Part shown: positions 24,342 through 32,838 of the stretch, piece by piece
Layout of the letters: each line of letters starts with the position of its first letter
Numbering within the stretch: position 1 is the first letter of the stretch
Assembly (NCBI GenBank): GCA_027485675.1
Contig: JAIXQP010000019.1
Span: 154,735-218,734 of the forward strand
Source of the DNA: Terriglobales bacterium
GTDB taxonomy: Bacteria; Acidobacteriota; Terriglobia; Bryobacterales; Bryobacteraceae
Reading direction: 5' to 3'
Length of the DNA stretch: 64,000 nucleotides
The notes under the pieces: model-generated
Told to the model about the DNA's origin: nothing
Seen by the model: the letters and a program-made list of their open reading frames with translations, nothing else
Databases searched by the model: none
Position numbers and translations under genes: made by a program

Positions 24342-27300
24342 TTGGTGACGACCTCGTCAAGATTCAAAAGTTGGTTGGTGACCATGGTCAGCGCCGCGAA
24401 CTCCGCCGGGGGCAGGGAAGCGTCCGGCTTCGATTCGCCCACCGCCAGCAGCTTCTTCGCCTCGGTTGGGTTCGAATCGTAAAAACGCAGATAGTCGCGG
24501 TACGCGCTCTGGGTAATCGTCTGCTCGCGCTCCTCCAGCGGACGCGCCAGCACCGCCCGGGCTACAAAATGCAGCTGCCCGGCCGGGTTGTTCTTCTCGG
24601 CCTGCAGCGCGCGTTGCGCCAGCGCCCGCGCGGCTTCGACAAACTGCGGATCGTTCATCGTCACCAGCGCCTGCAGCGGCGTATTGGTGCGTTCGCGCCG
24701 CACCGTGCAGGTCTCGCGCGTCGGCGCGTTGAAGATCTCCATATTGGCCGGCGGCGCGCTCCGTTTCCAGAACGTATAAAGGCTCCGGCGATACAGACTC
24801 TCGCCGGAGTCGCGCTTATAGAACCGGGTGTTGCTGCCGTCCATCGCTACGGTCTCCCAAACGTTATCCGGCTGATACGGCTTCACACTCGGGCCGCCAA
24901 TCGTAGCCGTCAGCAAGCCGCTGGCGGCGAGGGCATAGTCGCGGATCATCTCGCCGTCCATGCGGAAACGCGGCCCCCGCGCGAGCAGCCGGTTGTCCGG
25001 GTCGGCCTGCAGCTTGGCCGGGGTGGCGATGGCGGCCTGCCGGTAGGCCGAACTGGTCACCATCAGCCGCAGCAGCGCCTTCACGTCCCAACCCGATTCA
25101 CGGAACTCAATCGCCAGCCAGTCGAGCAGCTCCGGATGCGACGGCGCTTCGCCCTGGCTGCCGAAATCGTCGGCGGTCTTCACGATGCCGATGCCGAAAA
25201 TCTCCTGCCAGAGGCGGTTCACGGTCACCCGCGCCGTCAGCGGATTATTCGCATCCACCAGCCATTGCGCCAGGCCCAGCCGGTTCTTCGGCGCGCCCGC
25301 GGGCAACGGCGGCAGCACGCCAGGCACCGCCGGCTCCACCTTGTCGCGCGGCTGGTCGTACTGGCCCCGGTACAGGATGTTGGACATCGGCTGCGAATCG
25401 GCCTTCTCCTGCATCACGTGCGTGATGGCGCCGCGCCGCCGGATGGCGAGCCGCTCGGCGGCCAGCCCGGCGATGTGCTGGTGGGCCGCCCGCCCGCCGG
25501 CGTCGACGTTGGCCAGATAGTAGTGTTCCGCGGCGGCGCGGTCCCCCTGTTGCAACTCCGGCCACAGCGCAATGCTCCGCGCCTCGTGCGCCGTCAGCGC
25601 CCGGCCGTAAATCCGCAGATCGCTGATCTTCCCGCCCGCGAAGAATCGCTTGTTCCCGTCGCTGCCCAGGCGGACCGGAGCGGCGGTCTTAATCTCTCCG
25701 ATCAAGTCAAAGAACGATTCGCTGGCGCCTTCGTAGGGCACCGCCTCGCCGTTGACGAACAGCGCCATGCTGTCCCGCCGGCCGCTGCCGTCGTAGGTGA
25801 ACGTCACGTGGTGCCAGGCGTTGACGGCCAGCCGCCGGTCGTTCGTCCCCCGCACCTGAATGGCCTTGTTGTCATCGCCCACCAGCCGCAGAAACGGCCG
25901 GCGATCGTTCACTTCCACAGCGATGCCCCGGGCCTTGTCCTCCGGGTAGCGTTCGAGCTGGCTCAACACTGTCAGGTTCTCCGTGCTCTTCGGCAAATAG
26001 AACCGCACGGCAATCGAAAACGCCTGGCCCCGCGCAAACAGCGGCTGGTTCGCCAACTCGCGCGTCTGTTTGGCCTCGAACGTCAACTCGCCCGCGGGCA
26101 GCCGGAACGCTTCGCCCGCCACCGGCAGCTTCACTTTCTTCTGCCGGCCCTTCCGGAACCACTCGGCGAAGCCCGGCGCCGCGGCGGCCTTCGCCGCTTC
26201 GAGCCGCTGCTGCGCGGCCGCTTCCACGCTCGACAGGCTCGCCCACCGCTCGCGATCCTCCGGGCGCGGCACCACGAGCACCGGCGGCGTATCGTAAATG
26301 TTCCCGTCAAGCGGCCGCTGCAGCGTGTTGCGATAGAACGCCGTCAGCGCATAGAAGTCCTTCTGCGAAATCGGGTCGAACTTGTGATCGTGGCAACTGG
26401 CGCAGCCGACGGTCATGCCGAGAAAAACGGCCCCGGTCGTATCGGCGCGGTCCTTGTCGTACATCGCCTGCACTTCGTCCGGAATCACCCCGCCCTCGTT
26501 CGTCGTCACGTTGCAGCGCTGGAAGCCGCTGGCGATCTGCTGCTCCATCGTGCGGTTCGGCAGCAAGTCGCCGGCCACCTGCCAGAGCACGAACTGATCA
26601 AAGCGCAGATTCTTGTTGAACGCCTGAATCACCCAATCGCGATACGGCCACATCTCCCGGTAGTTGTCGATATGCAGGCCGTGCGTATCGGCGTAGCGGG
26701 CGGCGTCGAGCCAGAAACGGGCGCGGTGTTCCCCATATTGCGGCGAGGCCAGATAGCGGTCCACCAGCTTCTCGTAGGCATCCGGCGAAGCGTCCGCCAC
26801 GAACGCCTCCACCTCGGCCGCTTGCGGCGGCAGGCCGGTCAGGTCCAGCGCCAGCCGGCGCGCCAACGTCCGCCGGTCGGCCTCGGGCGCCGGGGTTAGC
26901 CCCGCACCTTCCATCCGGGCCAGCAGCAGTTGGTCGAGCGGACTCCGCGGCCACTGCGTGTTCCGCACGGCGGGTAGCGAGGGCTTCACGGGCTGTTGAA
27001 ACGCCCAGTGCTCCTGCCACGGCGCGCCCTGCTCCACCCACCGGGTCAACGTCGCCCGCTGCTGCGGCGAAATCTGTTTATGCGTGTGCGGCGGCGGCAT
27101 CAGCAGCGCCGGATCCTTGTGCGCAATCCGCTGCAGGATCAGGCTCTCGGCCGGCTTACCGGGCACAATCGCCGCGCCCTTCTTCCGCACCGCAAAGGCG
27201 CCCTCCCGCGTATCCAGCCGCAGGTTCGCCATACGCGTCGTACGGTCCGGCCCATGGCAGTGGAAACAGTTGTCGGAGAGGATCGGACGCACTTCGCGCT

Positions 27301-27367
27301 GAAAATCAACCGGCGCCTGCGCTAGAGCGAACCCCGACGCCAACGTAAAGATAACGACACTCCGCAT
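24338..27367 (-). CDS. Large PSD1 protein: cytochrome-type domain, DUF1549, LamG, DUF1553
   Basis: A 1009-residue exported protein. Domains in order: signal peptide (1-16); a c-type-cytochrome-like domain with CFHCHGP (Cys34, Cys37, His38); DUF1549 (about 125-330) with a second CxxCH, GCASCHDHKFDPIS; a LamG/concanavalin-like insert (about 430-610, including AWHHVTFTYDGSGRRDS); and DUF1553 (about 680-950). Relatives are abundant in Planctomycetes and Acidobacteria; a role in polysaccharide breakdown or surface electron transfer has been suggested but not proven. Paired with DUF1501 copy 2; starts 12 bases after the zinc-ribbon gene. Confidence 0.9.
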   Translation of the reverse strand: MRSVVIFTLASGFALAQAPVDFQREVRPILSDNCFHCHGPDRTTRMANLRLDTREGAFAVRKKGAAIVPGKPAESLILQRIAHKDPALLMPPPHTHKQISPQQRATLTRWVEQGAPWQEHWAFQQPVKPSLPAVRNTQWPRSPLDQLLLARMEGAGLTPAPEADRRTLARRLALDLTGLPPQAAEVEAFVADASPDAYEKLVDRYLASPQYGEHRARFWLDAARYADTHGLHIDNYREMWPYRDWVIQAFNKNLRFDQFVLWQVAGDLLPNRTMEQQIASGFQRCNVTTNEGGVIPDEVQAMYDKDRADTTGAVFLGMTVGCASCHDHKFDPISQKDFYALTAFYRNTLQRPLDGNIYDTPPVLVVPRPEDRERWASLSSVEAAAQQRLEAAKAAAAPGFAEWFRKGRQKKVKLPVAGEAFRLPAGELTFEAKQTRELANQPLFARGQAFSIAVRFYLPKSTENLTVLSQLERYPEDKARGIAVEVNDRRPFLRLVGDDNKAIQVRGTNDRRLAVNAWHHVTFTYDGSGRRDSMALFVNGEAVPYEGASESFFDLIGEIKTAAPVRLGSDGNKRFFAGGKISDLRIYGRALTAHEARSIALWPELQQGDRAAAEHYYLANVDAGGRAAHQHIAGLAAERLAIRRRGAITHVMQEKADSQPMSNILYRGQYDQPRDKVEPAVPGVLPPLPAGAPKNRLGLAQWLVDANNPLTARVTVNRLWQEIFGIGIVKTADDFGSQGEAPSHPELLDWLAIEFRESGWDVKALLRLMVTSSAYRQAAIATPAKLQADPDNRLLARGPRFRMDGEMIRDYALAASGLLTATIGGPSVKPYQPDNVWETVAMDGSNTRFYKRDSGESLYRRSLYTFWKRSAPPANMEIFNAPTRETCTVRRERTNTPLQALVTMNDPQFVEAARALAQRALQAEKNNPAGQLHFVARAVLARPLEEREQTITQSAYRDYLRFYDSNPTEAKKLLAVGESKPDASLPPAEFAALTMVTNQLLNLDEVVTK

Positions 27368-27379
27368 GCATCCAATATT

Positions 27380-28129
27380 CTATTGCACGGGTGCCGGGCC
27401 GGTCTGCGGGTCGAAGCCCGTGGTGGGATGGATATAGAGCACCCGGCCGCAGTTCTCGCAAGTCATAAACGGCTGATTCGCCCGCAGCTCCTGCCAGAGC
27501 TGCAGCCGGATCTCCATGAAGCAACCCTGGCACTGCGTATTCACAACCTCGACGGCCACGACGCCATTCTTGTGCTTCTTCCGGAGCCGCTCATAGATGC
27601 TGGTCACCTGCGGCGTCAGCGTGGCGAGTGAGCTCTTCCGCTGTTCGTTCAGCGTGGCGATCTCCGCGAGACCCGCCTTGTGACGCGTCAACGCCTGCTG
27701 CCGCTCCGTCTCGAAGTTCTTCTGCATGGCCAGCAGCGCGCCCTTCGCCGTGCCGATATCGGCGCGCAGCTGCTCCTCTTCCATCAGCAGTTCCAACTCC
27801 CGCTCCTCGGCCTTGGCGATCGCCTGTTCGGCCCAGGTGATCTCGTGTTCAAGCGCCTGCGTCTGCGTGAAGTTCTGCGCCTCGTTCAACTGCTTCTTGA
27901 GCTTGACGATCTTGCTCTTGTGCCGTTCCACATCGCCTTCGAGTTTCCGCCGTTCGCTCTCGTCCGCTTTCAGCTTGGCTTCGAGCGTGGCCAGAGTCTT
28001 CGCCTGCGCGGCGGTCTCTTTTTGCAAAGCGTCCAGCCGCTTGGGCAGTTCGGCCAGTTCACCCTCCAAACGGGTCACGGCGTGATCACAATCCTGCAGG
28101 CGGAGCAACGCTTGCACTTCGGGTAGCAT
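27380..28129 (-). CDS. Coiled-coil protein with C4 zinc ribbon
   Basis: A 249-residue cytoplasmic protein. Residues about 10-175 form a long, nearly continuous coiled coil rich in Glu, Lys, Ala and Leu; the C-terminus has a zinc ribbon of four cysteines (CQGC near 205 and CENC near 228). This matches the C4-type zinc ribbon family (formerly DUF164), structurally similar to chlamydial CT398, which has been linked to RNA polymerase sigma-54 and to secretion. It starts two bases after murJ. Role in this organism unknown. Confidence 0.88.
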   Translation of the reverse strand: MLPEVQALLRLQDCDHAVTRLEGELAELPKRLDALQKETAAQAKTLATLEAKLKADESERRKLEGDVERHKSKIVKLKKQLNEAQNFTQTQALEHEITWAEQAIAKAEERELELLMEEEQLRADIGTAKGALLAMQKNFETERQQALTRHKAGLAEIATLNEQRKSSLATLTPQVTSIYERLRKKHKNGVVAVEVVNTQCQGCFMEIRLQLWQELRANQPFMTCENCGRVLYIHPTTGFDPQTGPAPVQ

Positions 28130-28131
28130 AC

Positions 28132-29766
28132 TTAGCGGAGTCTAGCACGCAGGCGCGCGAGTGGCCGTTCGAGCGCGTCCGCGGCCAGCGCCATCTCCTC
28201 GACGCCCAACAGCCGGCACGTGAAGTAATAAACGGCCAAGCCGCAAGGAATCGACAAAGCGAGATCCACCAGATACCGCAGCCGGCCCGGTTCAATTCGC
28301 GAACCCACGAACCAACTGGTGGCCCAAACGGCGGCGGACATCGCCGCGGCCGCCACCAGAATCCGCAGCACGCTCGCGAGCAGCGCCCGGCCATAGATGC
28401 CCGTCATCCGGCCCTTCAGAATGCTGAACAGAATCAGGCTGCCGGTGATGGCGACCACCGAGGTCGACATCGCCAGCCCCGCCAGGCCGAAGCCCGGCTG
28501 CGTGGTCATGATGGAGACCACCAGGTAATTAATGGCGATCGAAGCGAGACTGACGAACATCGGCGTCCGCGCGTCCTTCAACGCGTAGAACGCCGGCACC
28601 AGCACCTTCAGGGCGCTGTAGCCGGCCAGGCCGATGGCGAACCAGCCCAGCGCCAGCGCCGTCTGCTGCGTATCGTAGCTCGTGAATTCGCCCCGCTCAA
28701 ACAGCGCCCCGATGATAGAGGGCCCCAGCACGAACAGGCCCGCCGAAGACGGAATCGTCAACAGAAACACCAGACCCAGCGACCGCGAAAGCGTCCGCCG
28801 GAAGTCGTCCATGTCGCCCCGCGCCGCGCTCCGCGAAATGGCCGGCAGCGTCGCTCCGCCAATGGCCACGCCAAAAAGGCCCAGCGGCAGCTGCATCAGC
28901 CGGAACGCGTAACCCAGCCAACTCATCCCGCCGTTGATCTCGGAGGCGAAGCTCGTGTTCACCATCACGTTGATCTGCACGGCCGCGTTGCCCAGAATCG
29001 CCGGGCCCATCAGCCGCAGAATTTGCCGCAGTCCGGGGTGGTCCCAATCCATCGCCGGACGAAACACAAAGCCGCTGCGGACCAGCGCCGGCACCTGGGC
29101 CGAAAGCTGTATGATCCCGCCGGCCAGAACCCCCCACGCCATCCCCTCAATCGCCGGGATGCCGAGATACGGTCCCGCGAGAAACCCGGTCGTCAACCCA
29201 ACCACCAGCGAGCCGACGTTGAACATCGACGACGACAGCGCCGGCAGCGCGAACTGGTTGCAGGCGTTCAGGATGCCCATCGCCTGCGCCGCCAGCGCCA
29301 CCACCAGCAGAAACGGACACATGATCCGCGTCAGCCGGACGGCGAGTTCATGCTTGCCTTCAATCTGCCGGAAGCCCGGCGCCAACAGGTCCACCATCTC
29401 CGGCGCGAAAATCATCCCGAGCGCGCACAGCGTGCCGACCACCAGGATGATCGCCGTCGCCACCAGATTCGCCAAATGAGCGGCATCCTCCCGCGACTTC
29501 TTCTGCATCGCTTCGACAAACGTCGGCACGAAGGCCGAACTCAAGGCGCCTTCGGCGAACAGGTCGCGCGTCAGGTTCGGAATCCGAAAGCCCAGCAAAT
29601 AGGCGTCATAAGCCGCCGTGGCGCCGAAAAAATGGGCGAGCGTAATCTCGCGGACCAGTCCCGTAATGCGGCTGGCCAAAACGGCGATACTGGTCACCCC
29701 GGCTGATCTCGCCACCGATTGGCTGGACGAGACGGAGCCGGGAATCTCGGCCGCGTTACTACTCAC
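28132..29766 (-). CDS. murJ: Lipid II flippase MurJ
   Basis: A 544-residue MATE/MVF-superfamily membrane protein with about fourteen hydrophobic segments. MurJ moves undecaprenyl-pyrophosphoryl-MurNAc-GlcNAc peptide (lipid II) across the inner membrane for peptidoglycan assembly. Family segments are visible: ARITGLVREITLAHFFG near 32-48, DLFAEGALSSAFVPTF near 70 and AFYALKDARTPM near 395. The start is a GTG directly after the dipeptidase stop (TAA followed by GTG), with ACGGAG upstream. Cotranscription with the M20 peptidase and zinc-ribbon genes is likely. Confidence 0.95.
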   Translation of the reverse strand: MSSNAAEIPGSVSSSQSVARSAGVTSIAVLASRITGLVREITLAHFFGATAAYDAYLLGFRIPNLTRDLFAEGALSSAFVPTFVEAMQKKSREDAAHLANLVATAIILVVGTLCALGMIFAPEMVDLLAPGFRQIEGKHELAVRLTRIMCPFLLVVALAAQAMGILNACNQFALPALSSSMFNVGSLVVGLTTGFLAGPYLGIPAIEGMAWGVLAGGIIQLSAQVPALVRSGFVFRPAMDWDHPGLRQILRLMGPAILGNAAVQINVMVNTSFASEINGGMSWLGYAFRLMQLPLGLFGVAIGGATLPAISRSAARGDMDDFRRTLSRSLGLVFLLTIPSSAGLFVLGPSIIGALFERGEFTSYDTQQTALALGWFAIGLAGYSALKVLVPAFYALKDARTPMFVSLASIAINYLVVSIMTTQPGFGLAGLAMSTSVVAITGSLILFSILKGRMTGIYGRALLASVLRILVAAAAMSAAVWATSWFVGSRIEPGRLRYLVDLALSIPCGLAVYYFTCRLLGVEEMALAADALERPLARLRARLR

Positions 29767-31140
29767 TTACGCTCCGTACTGTTCGAGAAAATGGGCAACC
29801 GTGGCGATCCCTTTGTAGTAGTTCTCCACGGCAAACTTCTCATTCGGCGAGTGCAGGCCGTCGTCGGGCAGGCCAAATCCCATCAGGATCGTCGGGATCC
29901 CCAGATGCTGGGCGAAGTCCCCAACAATCGGAATGGAGCCACCGCTGCGAACGAACACCGTCTTCCGGCCCAGCGCGTCCGCAAAGCAGCGGGCCGCCAC
30001 GGCCATGGCGGGATGATCGGGATTCACGAGCAACCCCGGGCCGCCGCTCAGTACGCGGACCGCAATCTGCACGCCCTCGGGCAGGTTCGCGGCAATCCAC
30101 TGCCGAAACGAAGCCACCACGGCCTCCGGGTCCTGATCCGGCACGAGGCGCATCGAAACCTTGGCCACCGCTTTGGCGGGAATCACGGTCTTCGCCCCGG
30201 CGCCCGTGAAGCCGCCGGCGATCCCATGCACCTCAAACGTCGGCCGCGCCCACGTCTTCTCAAAGGTGCTCCGCCCGGGTTCCCCCGTCAACGCCGAAGA
30301 GCCGACTTCCTTCAAGTACTCGGCTTCGTCATAAGGCAGGCTCGCCCAGCTCTCCACTTCGGCCGGCGATGGCGGGGCCACCGTCTCATAGATCCCCGGA
30401 ATCTGAATCGTCCCGTGGTCGTCCTTGGCCTTGGCCAGCAGTTGCGCCAGTCCGTAGACGGCGTTCGGCGCCGCGCCCCCGTACAGGCCGGAGTGCAAAT
30501 CCCGCCCGGGCCCCGTGGCCTCCACTTCCATGTAGACGAGCCCGCGCAAGCCCACGCACAGCGTTGGCAGGCCCGGCGCGAACAGCGCCGTATCGGAGAC
30601 CAGCGCGACATCGGCCCGCAGCTTCTCCGGATTCTCGGCCACGAACTTGGCTACCGACTTGCCCCCGATCTCCTCTTCGCCTTCAATCAGGAACTTCACG
30701 TTCAGCGGCAATTCGCCGTTCAACGCGCGCAGGGCTTCAATGGCCTTGATGTGCGTATAAAACTGGCCCTTGTCGTCGGCCGAGCCACGCGCATAGATGT
30801 TGCCGTTCTCGATCACCGGTTCAAACGGCGGCGACTTCCACAGTTCGAGCGGGTCCGGCGGCTGCACGTCGTAATGGCCGTAGCAGAGCACGGTGGGCTT
30901 ACCGGGCGCGGCGAGGCTTTCGGCGTAAACCAGCGGATGCCCGGCCGTCGGAATGATTTCGACGTGCGGCATACCCGCGGCGCGGAGCGCGGCCGCGGTG
31001 AACTCGGCCGCGCGAAGAACGTCCGGCTGATGCTCCGGCAGCGTACTGACGCTGGGGATGCGCAGAAAATCGAGCAGTTCGCCCAGCAGGCGTTCTTGCT
31101 GTGCGGAGACATAGGCGGAAATCGCTTCGTAGCCAACCAT
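29767..31140 (-). CDS. M20-family dipeptidase/metallopeptidase
   Basis: A 457-residue cytoplasmic zinc peptidase. The ATG at 31140 is chosen over 31155 because GGAGG lies eight bases upstream of it. Metal-site residues follow the M20 pattern: His89 and Asp91 (CYGHYDVQ), Asp122 (GSADDKG), the EGEEEIGG Glu pair at about 155-156, a SDT segment near 190 and the last His in DGLHSPNEKF near 433. The lid domain sits between about 210 and 330. Closest in style to PepV/CNDP-type dipeptidases. Its start is only 30 bases from the divergent FAD gene. Confidence 0.92.
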   Translation of the reverse strand: MVGYEAISAYVSAQQERLLGELLDFLRIPSVSTLPEHQPDVLRAAEFTAAALRAAGMPHVEIIPTAGHPLVYAESLAAPGKPTVLCYGHYDVQPPDPLELWKSPPFEPVIENGNIYARGSADDKGQFYTHIKAIEALRALNGELPLNVKFLIEGEEEIGGKSVAKFVAENPEKLRADVALVSDTALFAPGLPTLCVGLRGLVYMEVEATGPGRDLHSGLYGGAAPNAVYGLAQLLAKAKDDHGTIQIPGIYETVAPPSPAEVESWASLPYDEAEYLKEVGSSALTGEPGRSTFEKTWARPTFEVHGIAGGFTGAGAKTVIPAKAVAKVSMRLVPDQDPEAVVASFRQWIAANLPEGVQIAVRVLSGGPGLLVNPDHPAMAVAARCFADALGRKTVFVRSGGSIPIVGDFAQHLGIPTILMGFGLPDDGLHSPNEKFAVENYYKGIATVAHFLEQYGA

Positions 31141-31170
31141 GACGGGAACCTCCATTCTACGATGTAAGTG

Positions 31171-32829
31171 ATGCTCTCCCGTCGCACCCTTCTGCAGATT
31201 CTCGCCGCCAGCCCCCTGGCCGCCGCCAGTCGCGATCTCCGTGCCGATGTCGCCATCCTTGGCGCCAGCACCGGCGGCGTGGCCGCGGCCTTGGCGGCCT
31301 TGCGCAACGGCATGCGCGTCGTCCTGACGGAAGAGACGGATTGGGTCGGCGGCCAACTGACTTCGCAACTCGTCCCCCCCGATGAGCACCCGTGGGTGGA
31401 GACCTACGGCGGCACGCAACTCTACCGCCAGTACCGACGCGCCGTGCGGCAATACTACCGCGACCACTACCCTCTCACCGCCGAAGCGCGCGGCCGCGAG
31501 TATCTGAACCCCGGCGACGGCTCCGTCTCCCGCATCACCCATGAACCGCCGGTGTCGCTCCATGTCCTCGAGGCGATGCTCGCCCCCTGGCTCAGCGCCG
31601 GCCAGTTGACCCTGCTCCTCCGCCACAAACCTTCGAAGGCCGATGTCACCGGCGACCGTATCCGCGCCGTCACCGTGAAGAGTCTCGACACCGGCAAGGA
31701 GTTGACTCTCACGGCGCCCTACTTCATCGATGCCACAGAACTCGGCGATGTCCTGCCGCTGACGAAGACCGAGTACGTCATGGGCTTTGAATCGAAGAAG
31801 CAGACCGGCGAACCCCACGCTCCTGAAGCCGCGCAGCCCCAGAACCATCAGGCCTTCACCGTCTGCTACGCCATCGACTACCGCGACGGCGAAGACCACA
31901 CCATCGACAAGCCATCCGAGTACGCCTTCTGGCGCGACTACGTGCCGAAGATGACCCCGCCCTGGCCCGGCAAACTGCTCGGCTGGGCCATGTCCGATCC
32001 CATCCGCCTTACCCCCCGCGCCGTCACCTTTGACCCCCGCGAACGCTCCGGCCGCCCTGGTCCCCTCAACCTCTGGCTCTACCGCCGCATCGCCAACAAA
32101 GCCAACTTCGCCGGACCCTACAACGACATCTCCCTCATCAACTGGCCGCAGAACGATTACTGGCTCGGCAACCTCTGCGAAGTGCCCGAAGCCGAAGCGG
32201 CCAAACACCTCGCCCGCGGCAAGCAGCTCTCGCTCAGCCTGCTTTACTGGATGCAGACCGAGTGCCCCCGCGAGGACGGCAAGCAAGGCTGGCCCGGCCT
32301 GCGCCTCCGCTACGATCTCGCCGGCACCGAGGACGGCCTCGCCAAGTACCCCTACATCCGCGAGTCCCGCCGCATCCAAGCCGAGTTCACCGTCCTTGAA
32401 CAGCACGTCGGCACCGAAGCCCGCCGCCAGGTCGCCGGGCCGGAAGCGGGCGCCGCGGAGTTTGCCGACACGGTCGGCATCGGCAGCTACCGCATCGACC
32501 TGCATCCCTCCTCGGGCGGCGACAACTACGTCGACGTCAGCTCGCTGCCGTTCCAGATCCCCATGGGCGCGCTGCTCCCCAAGCGCGTCGAGAACCTGCT
32601 CGCCGGCTGCAAGAACCTGGGGGTGACCCACATCACCAACGGCTGCTATCGTCTGCATCCGGTGGAATGGAACATCGGCGAATCGGCGGGTCAGATTGCG
32701 GCGGAGGCCGTAAGAACCGGCCAACCGCCGCGCAAGATTCGCAACGACAAAAAACTGCTCAGTGAACTGCAATCTCGGATGACGGCGCAGGGCATCGAGT
32801 TGGCTTGGCCCAAACCGACGCCCCGCTAA
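31171..32829 (+). CDS. FAD-dependent oxidoreductase with Tat-like leader
   Basis: A 552-residue protein. The ATG at 31171 is used, though a GTG one codon upstream is equally possible. The leader LSRRTLLQILAASPLAA resembles a twin-arginine signal, implying export of the folded flavoprotein. A Rossmann FAD site follows: ADVAILGASTGGVAAALAA at about 26-44, then VVLTEETDWVGGQL near 50. This belongs to the FAD-dependent PF12831-type family of secreted oxidoreductases common in Planctomycetes and Acidobacteria. Substrate unknown, often proposed to be carbohydrate derived. It converges on the Oar-like gene with 9 bases between stops. Confidence 0.85.
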   Translation: MLSRRTLLQILAASPLAAASRDLRADVAILGASTGGVAAALAALRNGMRVVLTEETDWVGGQLTSQLVPPDEHPWVETYGGTQLYRQYRRAVRQYYRDHYPLTAEARGREYLNPGDGSVSRITHEPPVSLHVLEAMLAPWLSAGQLTLLLRHKPSKADVTGDRIRAVTVKSLDTGKELTLTAPYFIDATELGDVLPLTKTEYVMGFESKKQTGEPHAPEAAQPQNHQAFTVCYAIDYRDGEDHTIDKPSEYAFWRDYVPKMTPPWPGKLLGWAMSDPIRLTPRAVTFDPRERSGRPGPLNLWLYRRIANKANFAGPYNDISLINWPQNDYWLGNLCEVPEAEAAKHLARGKQLSLSLLYWMQTECPREDGKQGWPGLRLRYDLAGTEDGLAKYPYIRESRRIQAEFTVLEQHVGTEARRQVAGPEAGAAEFADTVGIGSYRIDLHPSSGGDNYVDVSSLPFQIPMGALLPKRVENLLAGCKNLGVTHITNGCYRLHPVEWNIGESAGQIAAEAVRTGQPPRKIRNDKKLLSELQSRMTAQGIELAWPKPTPR

Positions 32830-32838
32830 CCGGCGTTT

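Noticed and set aside
24460..24482. T-loop-like GGTTCGAATC suggesting a tRNA
   Set aside because: It lies in conserved coding sequence of the PSD1 protein and no cloverleaf can be drawn around it.
29767..32772. 1001-codon frame continuing the M20 peptidase upstream
   Set aside because: The part beyond 31155 is Gly/Ala/Val-rich antisense to the FAD oxidoreductase; the peptidase starts at 31140 with a good ribosome-binding site.
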